NCBI GenBank assembly: GCA_023362775.1
Contig: JALMGJ010000001.1
Span: 59,613,501-59,677,500, forward strand
Reading direction: 5' to 3'
Length of the DNA stretch: 64,000 nt
From: Charina bottae
Lineage: Eukaryota > Chordata > Lepidosauria > Squamata > Charinaidae
Positions within the stretch are counted from its first letter, which is position 1. Each line of letters opens with the position of its first letter. The notes beneath the pieces were generated by a model. The model was not told where the DNA came from. It saw only the letters and a program-made list of their open reading frames with translations, and did no database searches. The position numbers were made by a program, and so were the translations under genes. Shown in pieces: positions 45,616 through 56,768 of this stretch.

Positions 45616-48368
45616 TCCACCTCATTACAATGGATACTGAAATGACACATGCAGACTGAAGGCCAATTTCAATTTCTTTGTGTAAACAAGGCTCACACAA
45701 GAATTGGGGTCAGATGCTTCAGTAAAAAGCAAGCTAGTAGTCAGTAATAGGAATGAGATAGTATCACACCTTCCTCTTGGGCTTAATTTACAGTTATCCC
45801 TGGAAAAGACTTCTTTATAGCACTCCAAATGGCCTTATGACCTCCTGTATTATTCTCAAGATACTGCTGCATTAAGATGTTCTAAAGTGATCTAATGTGC
45901 CAGGAAACATGAGTTTAATAAAGGTCCCCCTGAAAAAGTTCACATTTAAGTACTTTGAAATCATATTCAACTACTTTGTAACCAATCTTGGGATAGTTAT
46001 TACTGCCTAGGTGCAAAGCTACCTCAGCCAGGGAAAAAGCCACTGCCAATATTTATGGATAGCAATCAGGTGGGGATGCTAATCCAAGTTTTTTTCTGCC
46101 TAGAAACTAGTAGTATGCAGAAATGGTGGTAAGAAACAGAAAGAGTGAAGGGTTTTAAGTTCAGCATTTACGGCTTCACTAGTTGCCAGATCTTTAAGGT
46201 TCAAGAAGCAGTAAAATATTTTATATAGTGCAACAGCACCACTCTGTGGCTTCAGTTCAAGCAAGAACATACAGTGCTGGGTTAGTATGTTGCAAGTGTG
46301 CTATGATAAAAACAATTTATCAAATGTATTGAGTCACAGCTGGGTCTTTGAGGGTTTCTTACAAAACATACTTGTTACTAAGAATTAGAAGGTATCTCTG
46401 CCAATTCACTGAGTTGCAATCCTTCCCTTCCTTCTATTTATTTTCTTATTCCTTTTACTCATTCTATGTATGAAGTTTTAGTTCTTTGAAACGTCCTTTG
46501 AAATGTCCTCAAAACCCTGATTTGTCTTTAAAATTCTGCATTCATTGATTCATGAACCTTACATTTTTATTTGTACAGTAATCATTTGACCAAATCTATT
46601 TTAATTGCATAATCTAGATTCATCAGCATGTGTAGTAAAGATTATTTTATAAGTTAATTTGCCCTAAAATCTTACTATGTTTTCATTAAACTGTTTCCAC
46701 TAAAATAAAAGAAACTGCTTCCAAAATTTGATTTAGGACAAAGTCAACCATTTAAGCCTTATATTTAGAGTAATCATTACTAATCCACTGGATGAAACCA
46801 CCTCTTAATTTCAAAAGGCACTCAGAAGCTAATAAGCAAAATCATTTTAACATTAAAACATCATTTTTAAAAAAGTAATTTACTCTACATGCTTTCAAAA
46901 GTACTCTACAATGTTTTAGCATAAATAATATGTTTCTCTCATGAAAACTCACAGAGCAACAGGGAGAAAGATTGTAGATATCTAGTTTTGGCAATGATCT
47001 CCACCTACCTCCAATTTTGGTCCTACCCAATGTCACAATGAAGGCTGGGCCGAAAAAAAAGTCCTCCAATTTTAGATTTACTTGCCCCTGCTTTCACACT
47101 AAAGAACTGTAGCAAGGGACCATGTACATTAAACTTTTCCCCTAACCCAACTATTCAAATATCCACTAGAATTGCATATTCATCAAAGCCCATCAACCAG
47201 CTCTCTCCTGATTGTTTCACAATCTTCTTCAATATCTGCCTTTTGTATAGAAGAAATACAAGATGAGACACAGGAGCATTGTTGCTATGAAATATGACTA
47301 CTTAATAATTTCCTTCTTAGAAGCAACAGAACTGTACATGCAGAGGATGCATTTAGGACGTATCTTCTACAGGATGCTTAAAGAGAAGAATGTAGTACTA
47401 ATATCCAGAATGAGTACCCAGCATCAATTAAAACCAAACACCCTATTCATAAGTTAAGTTGATAAGGGCATCCAATATGAAGAAGTGGTAGTGAGAAAAC
47501 AATGCATATACTAGCCACACATTCTGCAACCTTCTTCTCAGCATTAGTCTGAAAATGGCAAGGTATATAAGCTCTTAAGTGAGCTAGTGCTAGTCAATCA
47601 ATATTAACACTGGTGGACATACACAGAGGTTTCACTATCCTCTTCCCAGAGACAAAATTATACACAGGACAAACTGTTCCGAGGGATGAATTATATTATA
47701 TCTACACAAAACAGGACAAAGCAGTGGCTACATAAATTGATCCAATAAAGAAGGAACTAAGACCACAGAGTTTCTCAGAATTCTAACAGGATTAAGTTCA
47801 AAATTGTAAATGGCGACCCTGTTGCCAACTGAGTGCTTTGAAATCTGTGTTCTATGTGCTCTTATACAGTGTACATGGGAATGCAAGTTCAAGAAAAACT
47901 GAGAAAGTAATCTCTTTTGCATTCTGTGAGATTAAGATGAAAACAAGACATATGAACTTTTCATAGATTAGCAAACTATAGAATGTCCTATTCAGTATCT
48001 CTGCAAATGCTTCTATGCTGTTAAGCAATTTATATCATATTTCTGTCATCAGTCAATCTGAGATAATTGAGATTCTCCAACCTCATAAAAAATGTTAAGC
48101 TGAGCCCTTTTTAAACTTTTCTATAGTTTACAAGACTGTATGCAACTCAAATGCAAAGCAGAACATACATTCTGCTGTACGTAAATGCAGTGAGAACCTA
48201 CAGTAAATACAGTACATAGCAAAAGAGACACATGCATTACTGTCTATTTCAAGTGAATATACAATTGTTTATGTAAAAGTAATAGCTCTGTTGGAATAGG
48301 AATGTACACAGGAAAATAATTGTCCTGAACATAGAACATAATATTAAATTTTGAGAGAACAAAATTTG
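45616..48368. other. Intergenic DNA, unassigned
   Basis: About 2.75 kb of AT-rich DNA with no gene or assignable repeat. Open frames are under 80 codons. Confidence 0.5.
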
Positions 48369-48417
48369 AATCCTTTTGAGTCTGTAGCTTGAATCATGTC
48401 AACTGGATTTCTATTTT

Positions 48418-48466
48418 CTCAGTGGAAACGTTTCGCTCCTTATCCAAGGAGCTTCTTCAGTCTGAG
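48418..48466 (-). ncRNA. Hammerhead-ribozyme-like motif (left arm)
   Basis: Minus strand: CTCAGA, then CTGAAGA core, one A, stem II GCTCCTT-GGAT-AAGGAGC (7 bp), GAAAC core box, GTTTC, and closing CACTGAG. Core boxes are intact; stem III would be only ACGT, the minimal form reported for Penelope hammerheads. Confidence 0.7.
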
Positions 48467-48691
48467 CAAAGTTAGTAAGGGAATCCTTAAATATGTTTCT
48501 AGGTGGCTGTGTGACCTTGCACCTGGGGCTAGGTCATGGTTATTTTGAGATGTTATTTCTAAGTCCCTTTATCATCTACAGGAGGATCATTAAGATTACC
48601 ATGCTGCTGTTGGTAGGCCCATGACCTAGCCCCAGGTGCAAGGTCACACAGCCACCTAGAAACATATTTAAGGATTCCCTTACTAACTTTG

Positions 48692-48740
48692 CTCAGACTG
48701 AAGAAGCTCCTTGGATAAGGAGTGAAACGTTTCTACTGAG
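48692..48740 (+). ncRNA. Hammerhead-ribozyme-like motif (right arm)
   Basis: CTCAGA, CTGAAGA, stem II GCTCCTT-GGAT-AAGGAGT, GAAAC, GTTTC and CTACTGAG. Core intact; one stem II pair becomes G-U. Confidence 0.7.
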
Positions 48741-48824
48741 AAAATAGAAATCCAGTTGACATGATTCAAGCTACAGACAATTCCACCTGGATGACTGAGA
48801 ACCTTCATAGACAATCCTTTTGAG

Positions 48825-50465
48825 TGTTTCATTATAGGAAATAATAGGAAATTCTTTGCTCTCTCACAAAAATACATCAGCAGTAATAAATTCTGAGTGT
48901 TCTTTATCCACTCAAACTGTAGAAAAATAGCAAGGGAACTTTTTTTGTAACACCCCCCCCCCAAAAAAAAATCCTATGGGAATTAATGGATGCCTGCATT
49001 TTGCAGGCTGCTAGCACTATCACAGAACTGAGCCCAGACAAGTATCAGTAGCAATGGCTTTACCTCCGCATAGCCTGTGAGTAACACAACAGCAGCAAAA
49101 GCATACTTCTTTCTTGAGACTTCTTCCTAACGTATATGCACAATACCTACTTTCTGGATTTGTCAAACTGCCAGGGAAACTCAACAAAGCGAGGTTATAT
49201 TTACATCTGGCCATCTGCATAAAGCACAGTACAGAAGAGACATACAGGAAATGCTGTGAACTCTAATGTCCTCATACCTGCCAGATGGGCACCAGTATGT
49301 ACTTAACTGACCTTCTCTCATCCCACACCCTCCTCAGATAATGGCAGAAGGGATGGAACGTGTACCTCCTGTTTTGTGGATTAATCCATTTTAGGTCTTC
49401 GTGGCTTGGAGAAATTAAACAACAATAACGATTGCAGGGTGTCAGAACATTAAAAATGTGGAACAAAATGTCCCAAGTTTGGTACAAAACTCTGGAATAT
49501 AAAACTCTGGGATTTTGTTTTGAACACAGAAACTGAAAGCCGCTATTGCACACTTGGAATATTTTGCTCATCCCTGCAGGAAATGTTACCTTGTGTGAGC
49601 TTCACACCAAAGAATACAAAAGACCACTTTACATTCAGTTTGAAACAAACAAAAACAAACCACCAAATGCAATAATTGGTGTGGTAGCTTTGTCACATGG
49701 TCATGCTTCACATATACAAAAGGGTTAACAAATGCAATGCCCCTGACAGTTATTTTTTTTAAGTCATCAATATAAAAACCTAGAAAAACAAGCAGCAAAT
49801 TGCATGCATGATTAGCAATTATCTGACATTTATTCTTTCTGAAAAAAAAATCTTATGTAATGCCAGAATTTCACTTTCTGTAGATGAAAAAACAGACTAA
49901 ACCCTGGCACTTGCAATATAAGGCAGCCTCAGTTCATGTTTAAACCAAGGTGTATGTACCTTGTCTTCCAAAATAGCCCATTTCTGAAAAAGCAATTATT
50001 CCTCTGCACCATATGATACAGCAAGATGTATATTCACAAAACCCCAAAACAGTAATTCATCCATGTAGTTACTTTTCTTTTTGCCTTTTGAGGCAAATAA
50101 GACAGACAGGATATGAATGGCCAAATTAATAATATTCAAAGTATACTGAACTTATATAATGTGCTCTACCCCCATCTGTGACATCAAAGTACCATGACAT
50201 CTATATTTCAATTAATGAGTTCAACACATTGCTTTTTTTTAAAGCCATAGCTGTATTATGTTTTCTGCATTAGAGGCTACAAGATACATTTGGAAGATGT
50301 TGTGGCAGAAGTATAATTCTGACCCTTACCCACATGACAAACTTGTTCTTTGGAATAATCTCAGTATAAAAAATAATAGGTAAACCTTTGGGCAGGGAGG
50401 CACTCCAGAGGGAGCATTTTTTCGCAGTTCTCCACTAGGGGGCAGCTCTTTCTTCTAATCTCTTC
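48825..50465. other. Intergenic DNA, unassigned
   Basis: A C/A homopolymer stretch lies at 48952-48970. No gene recognised. Confidence 0.5.
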
Positions 50466-50473
50466 CTCTACTC

Positions 50474-50717
50474 CAGGGCTTTCCAAAGTGCCGCCGCTGG
50501 CGGCAGCACGGGGGGGCGCGCACGGTGGCGGCGCGGGGGGGGCGTTTGGCGGCACGCGTGTGCACGGCGGCGGCGGCAGCCTCCGCTAAAACGCGGAAAC
50601 ACTGATGCCGCCGCCGCCGTGCACGTGTGTGCCGCCGCTTCCGGGTGGTATGGCGACACACCACGCTGTGTGTGGCGACACACTTTTGTGTCGTGACACA
50701 CAGTTTGGAAAGCTCTG
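50474..50717. mobile_element. hAT-type non-autonomous element H4
   Basis: CAGGGCTTTCCAAAG and GTTTGGAAAGCTCTG ends; exact 8-bp duplication CTCTACTC (50466-50473, 50718-50725). Interior 50490-50640 is extremely GC-rich with GGCGGC repeats; the right subterminal region keeps GGCGACACACTTTTGTGTCG. Confidence 0.92.
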
Positions 50718-50725
50718 CTCTACTC

Positions 50726-52643
50726 ATTCTTCCTCCTCTCTACTGGAATGAACCAGTGGAGTCCAGGAAAGAGGGCAGGATTTCATGGCTAAGACCCCAG
50801 TTGCAACATAATAGAATACAACACTAAGTATGACTGACTGTAAAAGCTGTAAGTTTTAAAAGCAGACTTAAAGTTTAGGCACTAAAAATAAAAGGGGCTG
50901 AAACTGAAATCAACATTGGTTTTGTGTTATGGCTGCAAAAACCCAGATAACCACTATATGACAGCCAAGAGATACAGAAACATGTACCCTCTGCTGCTAT
51001 GCAATGGCTATCCAGATTTTTGCAGCCTCGATCTGGTACCCCATTATTTGCGCCACCCAGACAGTGCCTTGCTCCTGTGAATTGAAAATGGTGATTTAAA
51101 AGTAGCAAAGAGGTGTTATTCCAGCCTGTATTTGTGGTTAGCAGGTATTTCGCATATTCAGAACTGCCTCTTCCACTCTCTCTAAAAATAAATAACTAAA
51201 GTAAGGAGTAGTCAGTTGGAGCCAATGACAATATCTTTTTGAGTGTTCTACAGTACTGATGGGATTTGACTTACTTCATTTAAGCCACTGTGGCTTGGTG
51301 TAATTACTATGGGTTGTATCCAAATGATTCCATGGATAGAACAGGCCGCACTGATGGATCAGTGACCTTCTGGAGCAGAACTAGGGAAGCACGGTGAGAT
51401 ACAAGTGGAAGAAAGCAAGGAAAATTCTATTACTCTGTAGGATGCAACTTTATAAACAGGTAAACTTGTACTGTATATTCTATATTTCTAAGCAAATGGA
51501 GGTTATCAATAGCAAATTCTTTCCAATGGTAACCTTGGTCTATTAAAACATATATTTTCTACACCGAAGAAACATTATCATTCAAAAAGGTTATTGAATA
51601 ATACAATATGCATGAATTCAAATGCAGACTAAGGGATATGTCTGTTAAAGATCTCTTCAGTTAAACAGCTACCCCTTGTTTAAAAAAAACATCAATACTT
51701 TCTGCAGACCTACTGCAAGGAAGAATGCTAGAATTAACTCTGTTACTTTATATAGCACACAGTCTTAAGCAGCAACTCAGAAGAGAGAGTGCACGTTGGG
51801 TTTCAAAACCCAAATATGAAAAATGATGCACACAAGGGATCATTCACAATCTCATCTACAGCTCTTAATCAGAAGGCTCAGTTGCAGCTGCTGGAAAGCA
51901 TCCACAGTAAGCAAACATTATAAAACATTGTTTACATTACCTGGTCTCCACTCTACCCTGGATAACTTCATTTTCAGCCCACAGCAAGTGCTGTAACTCC
52001 ACCACTGTGTGCTTGATTAAGACAGGACAGATTTTTTCACTTGGAGTCGTGATGGGGGACCACCCAAGGAAACTTCCCCCGCCTCAATATTTCACAGTCA
52101 CATTTTCATCTGTTAAAATGAATGGGGTGCCCATGAAGCCATACTTCAGGATATCATCTATCAAGAATTAAACTCCTGCAAAAGAAAGTCCAGCACCAAA
52201 TTATAAAAATTAAAGCATCACACACACACACACACACACACACTTAAAGGCTACATGGTGCCTTTAGTGGCAATTCTACACATACTTAACCTAGGAATAA
52301 GTTTAACTGAACTTGCTTATCATGAGTTTTAGTCTAGATAATCAATGCCCCATTTTCAAAAAGCTGTTACAGAAACTGTATGCATTTTTGAGAGATACTG
52401 AACCTCTCATTTCTAAAAACAGCCTAACGTGAAAAGCAAACATCATATAAAATACTGCTGCACAGGAAGAACTACCATATTTGAAAATAAGTTAGATATG
52501 GATAGGGTAACTTGTTTCATTCCCACTGATGTATGTACTTTCTTCTAATGTCATGTGAGAATGTATATGTGCTCTGATACACCTTACCTCTGAATGAAAG
52601 CATGGAAGCCTGGCTGTAGAAGAAATCTCCCTACCTGGAAATC
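50726..52643. other. Intergenic DNA, unassigned
   Basis: No gene; a (CA)n run at 52220-52243. Confidence 0.5.
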
Positions 52644-52700
52644 CTTTTATTTATTTATCAAATTTCGTCACCGCCCATCTCCCCCAAAAGAGGGGGAAAA
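52644..52700 (-). mobile_element. L2-type LINE 3' tail remnant
   Basis: TTTATTTATTTATCAAATTT then CACCGCCCATCTCCCCC: the outermost 3' end of an L2 on the minus strand. Confidence 0.6.
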
Positions 52701-52919
52701 TTCTTCTGAAGTACATTAAGAAAGCAGAGGATAGGGGCACCCCTATTAATTACAATGGTATTTAGAGGAATGGCAAACCTTTAGGGGTTGCCCTTGATAT
52801 TCCCACAATGCCCCCTTTATTTGCAAACAGAGGCATTTGGCTCATCATTCCTGAAGACAGAATGTTATACAAATTCAATATGAGAATTATTATGTTCTTC
52901 CATCTAACCCAAGTATAAA

Positions 52920-53016
52920 TAGAAAAGAAAAGAAAAGAAAAGAAAAGAAAAGAAAAGAAAAGAAAAGAAAAGAAAAAAGAGAAGGGTGTGTGTGAGAGAG
53001 AGAGAGAGAGAGAGCG
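52920..53016. repeat. (AAAAG)n and (GA)n microsatellites
   Basis: About eleven AAAAG units at 52920-52975 followed by a GTGTGT then GA tract to 53016. Confidence 0.95.
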
Positions 53017-53040
53017 AGCATGCTCCTCTGGGTATGTATG

Positions 53041-53232
53041 TTAAATATTTATTTATTTAATTAATTTTTATCCTGCCTTTATTATTTTTATAAATAACTC
53101 AAGGCGGCGAACATACCTACTACTCCTTCCTCCTCCTATTTTCTCCACAACAACAACCCTGTGAGGTGAGTTGGGCTGAGAGAGAGTCACCCAGCCAGCT
53201 TTCATGCCTAAGGCAGGACTAGAACTCACAGA
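53041..53232 (-). repeat. tRNA-derived SINE, family B, 5'-truncated
   Basis: Minus strand: ends with TAATTTTTATCCTGCC tail, contains CAACCCTGTGAGGTGAGTTG and CAGCCAGCTTTCATGCCTAA; the tRNA-like head beyond CTAGAACTCACAG is missing. Confidence 0.85.
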
Positions 53233-54233
53233 CTTTATCAGATATGTCCAGAGACTGATGTATCTGCATTGCAGCATGCAAATTTGTAGACTTCTTATCT
53301 GATAAAAACTCCTACTGAACCATTTTTGTCATTTAAATTATGTCCAAATAAAGGCCCTTAAAAAAAAAGATCATCAGAACAATCTACATGCAACTATACA
53401 AATTTCAGAATATGCTCTCCTACTGGTGCACTTTTCCCAGACCTACAATCTTAAGCCTCCATTTGGGAATCATTCCCTCTGAAACTCATCCACAAGTAAA
53501 CAGACTGTCAAAAGTGTCTAAAGGCAAGTTCACTTCTCAAAAATTAAGAGCAAAAAATGAAAGCAGAACTATACTTGCTAAAAGGATGGAATGTATATAT
53601 CTAGGAGGTTAGAAGGAGCAACAGGAAAGTCTTCATTTACACAATCTTCTCCAACCTGGTATCTTTCAGGTACATTGGGACTTCAATTTCTATCATTCTT
53701 GGCCAAGCTGGCTAGGAATTATAGGAGCTGAAATCCATCATATCTGGAGGGTATCTGGTTGGTCTGATTTAATCTATGCTATTATTAATCTGCCTATAGA
53801 AAATTGCTGTTCACCTACAGATTATATTTCTGGACTACTTTAAACAGGGCTAAGAGATTTGCCACGGGGAAGGGACTTAAGGATCCTTTTCAGCTCTAGG
53901 GCCCTATGAAAACCATATAATTGCCAGATATTTCTCATGTGACCTATTAATGGCCAGTGCTCAGATAGCACTGGGAATTTGCATTCTCCTATATAAAATT
54001 AATGCTCGTTAAAAAGGTATTTATTGTTTTAAAACAGAGGGGAAAGAAAATACCTTCTATCTGCATGTTTAAGCTTCAGACTTTTTGGTAGACTAAGATT
54101 CTATGGATAATACCTTTAACAAAAATTAGACTGTGTTCATTATGAGAGGAATGTTTGCACAGGCAGCTGAGAGACTGGCAGTGCTAGGATCTAAATTCTC
54201 TGTCCATAAGCCAGATAGGGTTAATGAAGCCAT
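53233..54233. other. Intergenic DNA with one MITE
   Basis: Apart from the hAT-like element at 53645-53762 nothing is recognised. Confidence 0.5.
53645..53762. mobile_element. hAT-like MITE, decayed
   Basis: CTCCAACCTGGTATCTTTCA and GGAGGGTATCTGGTTGG are inverted ends; interior GGACTTCAATTTCTATCATT and AATTATAGGAGCTGAAATCC are hairpin halves. Confidence 0.65.
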
Positions 54234-54494
54234 AATGTTTTGTTGAACATTGTAATCCCGACCTGGAAAGATCACACTGTCTATCGGAAAGAATCCATTT
54301 TTATACTAGCTGAGCCACTGGCCCTGCTGGAGAAGATCCTGCCAAATCGTAGCTCTTCTGAACCAGTTTCCAAATGAACCAATTTGCGAAATGGACCATC
54401 TACAAGGCTAACTTGGACTGTGATTTGCCAATGAATTCCAAAGCCTGCTTGATCTTTCCAGGTTGGGACTATGATTCTAGCTCAACAAAACATT
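54234..54494. mobile_element. MITE with roughly 40-bp terminal inverted repeats, family not recognised
   Basis: Left end AATGTTTTGTTGAAC then TAATCCCGACCTGGAAAGATC; right end GATCTTTCCAGGTTGGGACTA then CAACAAAACATT. The arms are imperfect reverse complements; length 261 bp. No clear target duplication could be read. Confidence 0.65.
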
Positions 54495-54639
54495 TTTCTA
54501 AATAAAAAATGGAGAGAAACTGTTTTGAATATGTGTGCGCTGCTGGAGCTTGTGGTAAACATATGTAACTTTTTTTTCTGAGTATTTTAATACCATAAAC
54601 TACTTGGGGGCTTTTTTGATTACTAAAGGTATATATACT

Positions 54640-54645
<6 letters not shown>

Positions 54646-54696
<51 letters not shown>
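54646..54696. repeat. (TA)n microsatellite
   Basis: About 25 TA units preceded by a duplicated ACTAAAGGTATATATA. Confidence 0.95.
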
Positions 54697-54700
<4 letters not shown>

Positions 54701-54857
54701 CAGAATTACACTGAATAAACTGTAAAACAACTCCTCTGGGGAAAAGAAAACAACAGGGATTTGCTTAATTGAGTGAATGTCACAGTCAAATAGGCCTAGA
54801 CTAAAAGCTTTTCCTGAGAAATTTAAGAGTAGTTTTTATATATACCATCCTCCAATG

Positions 54858-55172
54858 CAGAGCTTTCCAAACTTTTAACGTTGGCGACACACACCAACGG
54901 CAGTGGTGGCGTTGGCGCGGCCTGCGGTGTCCTGGTCTGTCGCACAAAAACCCCAGAAGCGCTGATGGGGGGAACCGAAAGGAGCGGCACCCCCGCCAAT
55001 CAGCGCTGCCGCCGCCACCATGCCACCAACGGTGGTGGCGGCGACGGCACTAATTGGCGGGGGTGCCGCTTCTTTCAGTTCCCCCATCAGCGCTTCTGGG
55101 TTTTTACGCGACACAGCAGGACACCGCAGGCGACACAGTAGTGTGTCACGACACACACTTTGGAAAGCTATG
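54858..55172. mobile_element. hAT-type non-autonomous element H5
   Basis: CAGAGCTTTCCAAAC and CTTTGGAAAGCTATG ends; 8-bp duplication CTCCAATG against CTCTAATG (one mismatch). Interior forms a large GC-rich hairpin, with AGCGCTGATGGGGG on the left and CCCCCATCAGCGCT on the right. Confidence 0.9.
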
Positions 55173-55507
55173 CTCTAATGGGTACTCTGTCCCATTTCCA
55201 GGCCAAGCTACATTTAACTTCATCTAGAATGGCATTAGTGGTCTCCAGAAAATTCTTTGATAATTTCCTTTTAAATTTTTTGACTGGTTTATTTCCCAAT
55301 TGCTGACTTTATAAGACTGACTCTTGTGTAATGGAAATCCAGCTAACACAGACCTCCCCGTTACATTCTCCCCCTTAATTTAACATTTGGTAGATGCAAA
55401 TTACCCAATCACAGAGAGTGTGTGTGTATGTGTGTGTGTGTATAAATGTTATATTAAAACATATTTAATTGTGGAGTCCGTGGTGCTCTCTGAGCCTTGT
55501 TGTTTTC

Positions 55508-55552
55508 TTGCAGACATTTCATTGCCAGGCTAGGCAACATCTTCAGTGTGAA
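55508..55552 (-). ncRNA. Hammerhead-ribozyme-like motif, family 2 left arm
   Basis: Minus strand: CTGAAGA, T, stem II GTTGCC-TAGCCT-GGCAAT, GAAAT, GTC. A GTC cleavage-type triplet follows directly, with a two-pair stem III. The C after GAAA expected in the core is T here. Confidence 0.55.
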
Positions 55553-55811
55553 AAGGGAGTGCCAGAAGACCAGAACACCTCCTTGCCAGCAATCAACAAC
55601 AAGATAGGCAAAGATTAACAGCAAGATTAGCAGCAGAGGAGCAATCAAAGAACACAATAGACCCTAATCAAGGAACTATTAACTCAGTCAATCAACCAAG
55701 CAGCAAACAACAACCCAATCAAGGTACTACCAAGGAGAGTACAACACCCCCACCAACACAGGCAGGACAAGCCAGGGTATATAAACAGAGAGCAAGTTCC
55801 ACTCCCTTTTC

Positions 55812-55854
55812 GCAATGAAGATGTTGCCTAGCCTGGCAATAAAACGTCTGCAAG
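55812..55854 (+). ncRNA. Hammerhead-ribozyme-like motif, family 2 right arm, degraded
   Basis: ATGAAGA replaces CTGAAGA and TAAAAC replaces GAAAC; stem II GTTGCC/GGCAAT and GTC remain. Predicted inactive. Confidence 0.5.
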
Positions 55855-55940
55855 AAAACAACAAGGCTCAGAGAGCACCATGGACTCCACAGTTCAACCC
55901 TGAGCTACAAATATTCTCTTTGATTGGTACATATTTAATT

Positions 55941-56605
55941 ACATATGATATTGATTACAAAAATAACTCTCTTGATGTTTCTGACTACAAATCCCATGAT
56001 ATGTAATCACTGGGATGCTGCCTAGGGCTTCCAGAACTGTCACTCAAAACATGGAAGATACTAGGGAAATTTCAACACAGTTTAAGTTACCGATCACAGA
56101 TTATACTATAACATAGACTGGTGTATTTTTTCCTTCAAAAATGCCCAATGCCTTAAACTTAATTGGGATTTAGTATGTACTTAGTAAATATATTTAATGC
56201 TTTGTTAATTTTAGATCCTATAGAAATATCAAAACAGTTCTTTTACTAGCCAAGAGTATCTGATTAGGTTAGATGGAAGAATCAAGAAAATACACTTAAA
56301 GTTATATAAATACTAATGTCCAAAATGAACTTGTAAAGACATTTTGGGAATACATGCAAACACTTTTAAGACCTGCAATTCTATAATATTCACTTTTCTT
56401 ATATTTTAATGTCTGTAGAAAAAAGGGAAGAATATATTCATTTTGGAATTCCCAAGCAGTTGCATGCTAGGTACATATGTATAAATCTAATTCAACTGTT
56501 CTCCACATATCCTGCTCTCCCCTCCTCCACACACGGGAAGAATGTAACAGGCTATGAACAAAGGGGAAGATCAGAAGCTTCTGATTAACTGGACTTAGGC
56601 ATTAT
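55941..56605. other. Intergenic DNA, unassigned
   Basis: No gene or repeat recognised. Confidence 0.5.
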
Positions 56606-56768
56606 TGATTATGTGCCATCAAGTTGGTGTCAAATCTTAACCACGTAGATTGATTTTTTCCGTGACAATCTCTCCCTGTCCTGGTCCTTCGGCTCTTCCA
56701 ACAGTGCACCCATTGCCACAGTAACTGAGTCAATCCACCTTGCTGCTTGTCTTCCTCTTGCATATCTA
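56606..56768 (-). mobile_element. RTE-type LINE 3' fragment (same family as 27416)
   Basis: On the minus strand: GAAGGACCAGGACAGGGAGA, GATTGTCACGGAAAAAATC and CCAACTTGATGGCAC, paralleling 27585-27662. Confidence 0.7.

Larger units (their letters stand above)
48381..48812. mobile_element. Compact Penelope-derived element with inverted end pair (family 1)
   Basis: A 432-bp insertion bounded by an exact 12-bp target duplication AATCCTTTTGAG (48369-48380, 48813-48824). Its two halves are inverted copies of the 3' end of the Penelope element at 62936/366: arms about 48381-48541 and 48616-48778 match over some 160 bp with almost no mismatch. The right arm continues a further 34 bases to CTTCATAGAC; the left arm lacks that tail. 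The centre (48542-48612) holds the last codons and stop region of the Penelope protein, minus orientation. Confidence 0.9.
55471..55928. mobile_element. Compact Penelope-type element with inverted end pair (family 2)
   Basis: A 458-bp insertion with an exact 12-bp target duplication ACATATTTAATT (55459-55470, 55929-55940). The left arm (minus) and right arm (plus) are inverted copies: GAAGATGTTGCCTAGCCTGG, GTCTGCAAGAAAACAACAAG and GCTCAGAGAGCACCA occur in both. The right arm has an additional tail of about 45 bases (TTCAACCCTGAGCTACAAAT onwards) that the left lacks. Middle 55575-55795 is A-rich and non-coding. Sequence is unrelated to family 1 but architecture is the same. Confidence 0.8.
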
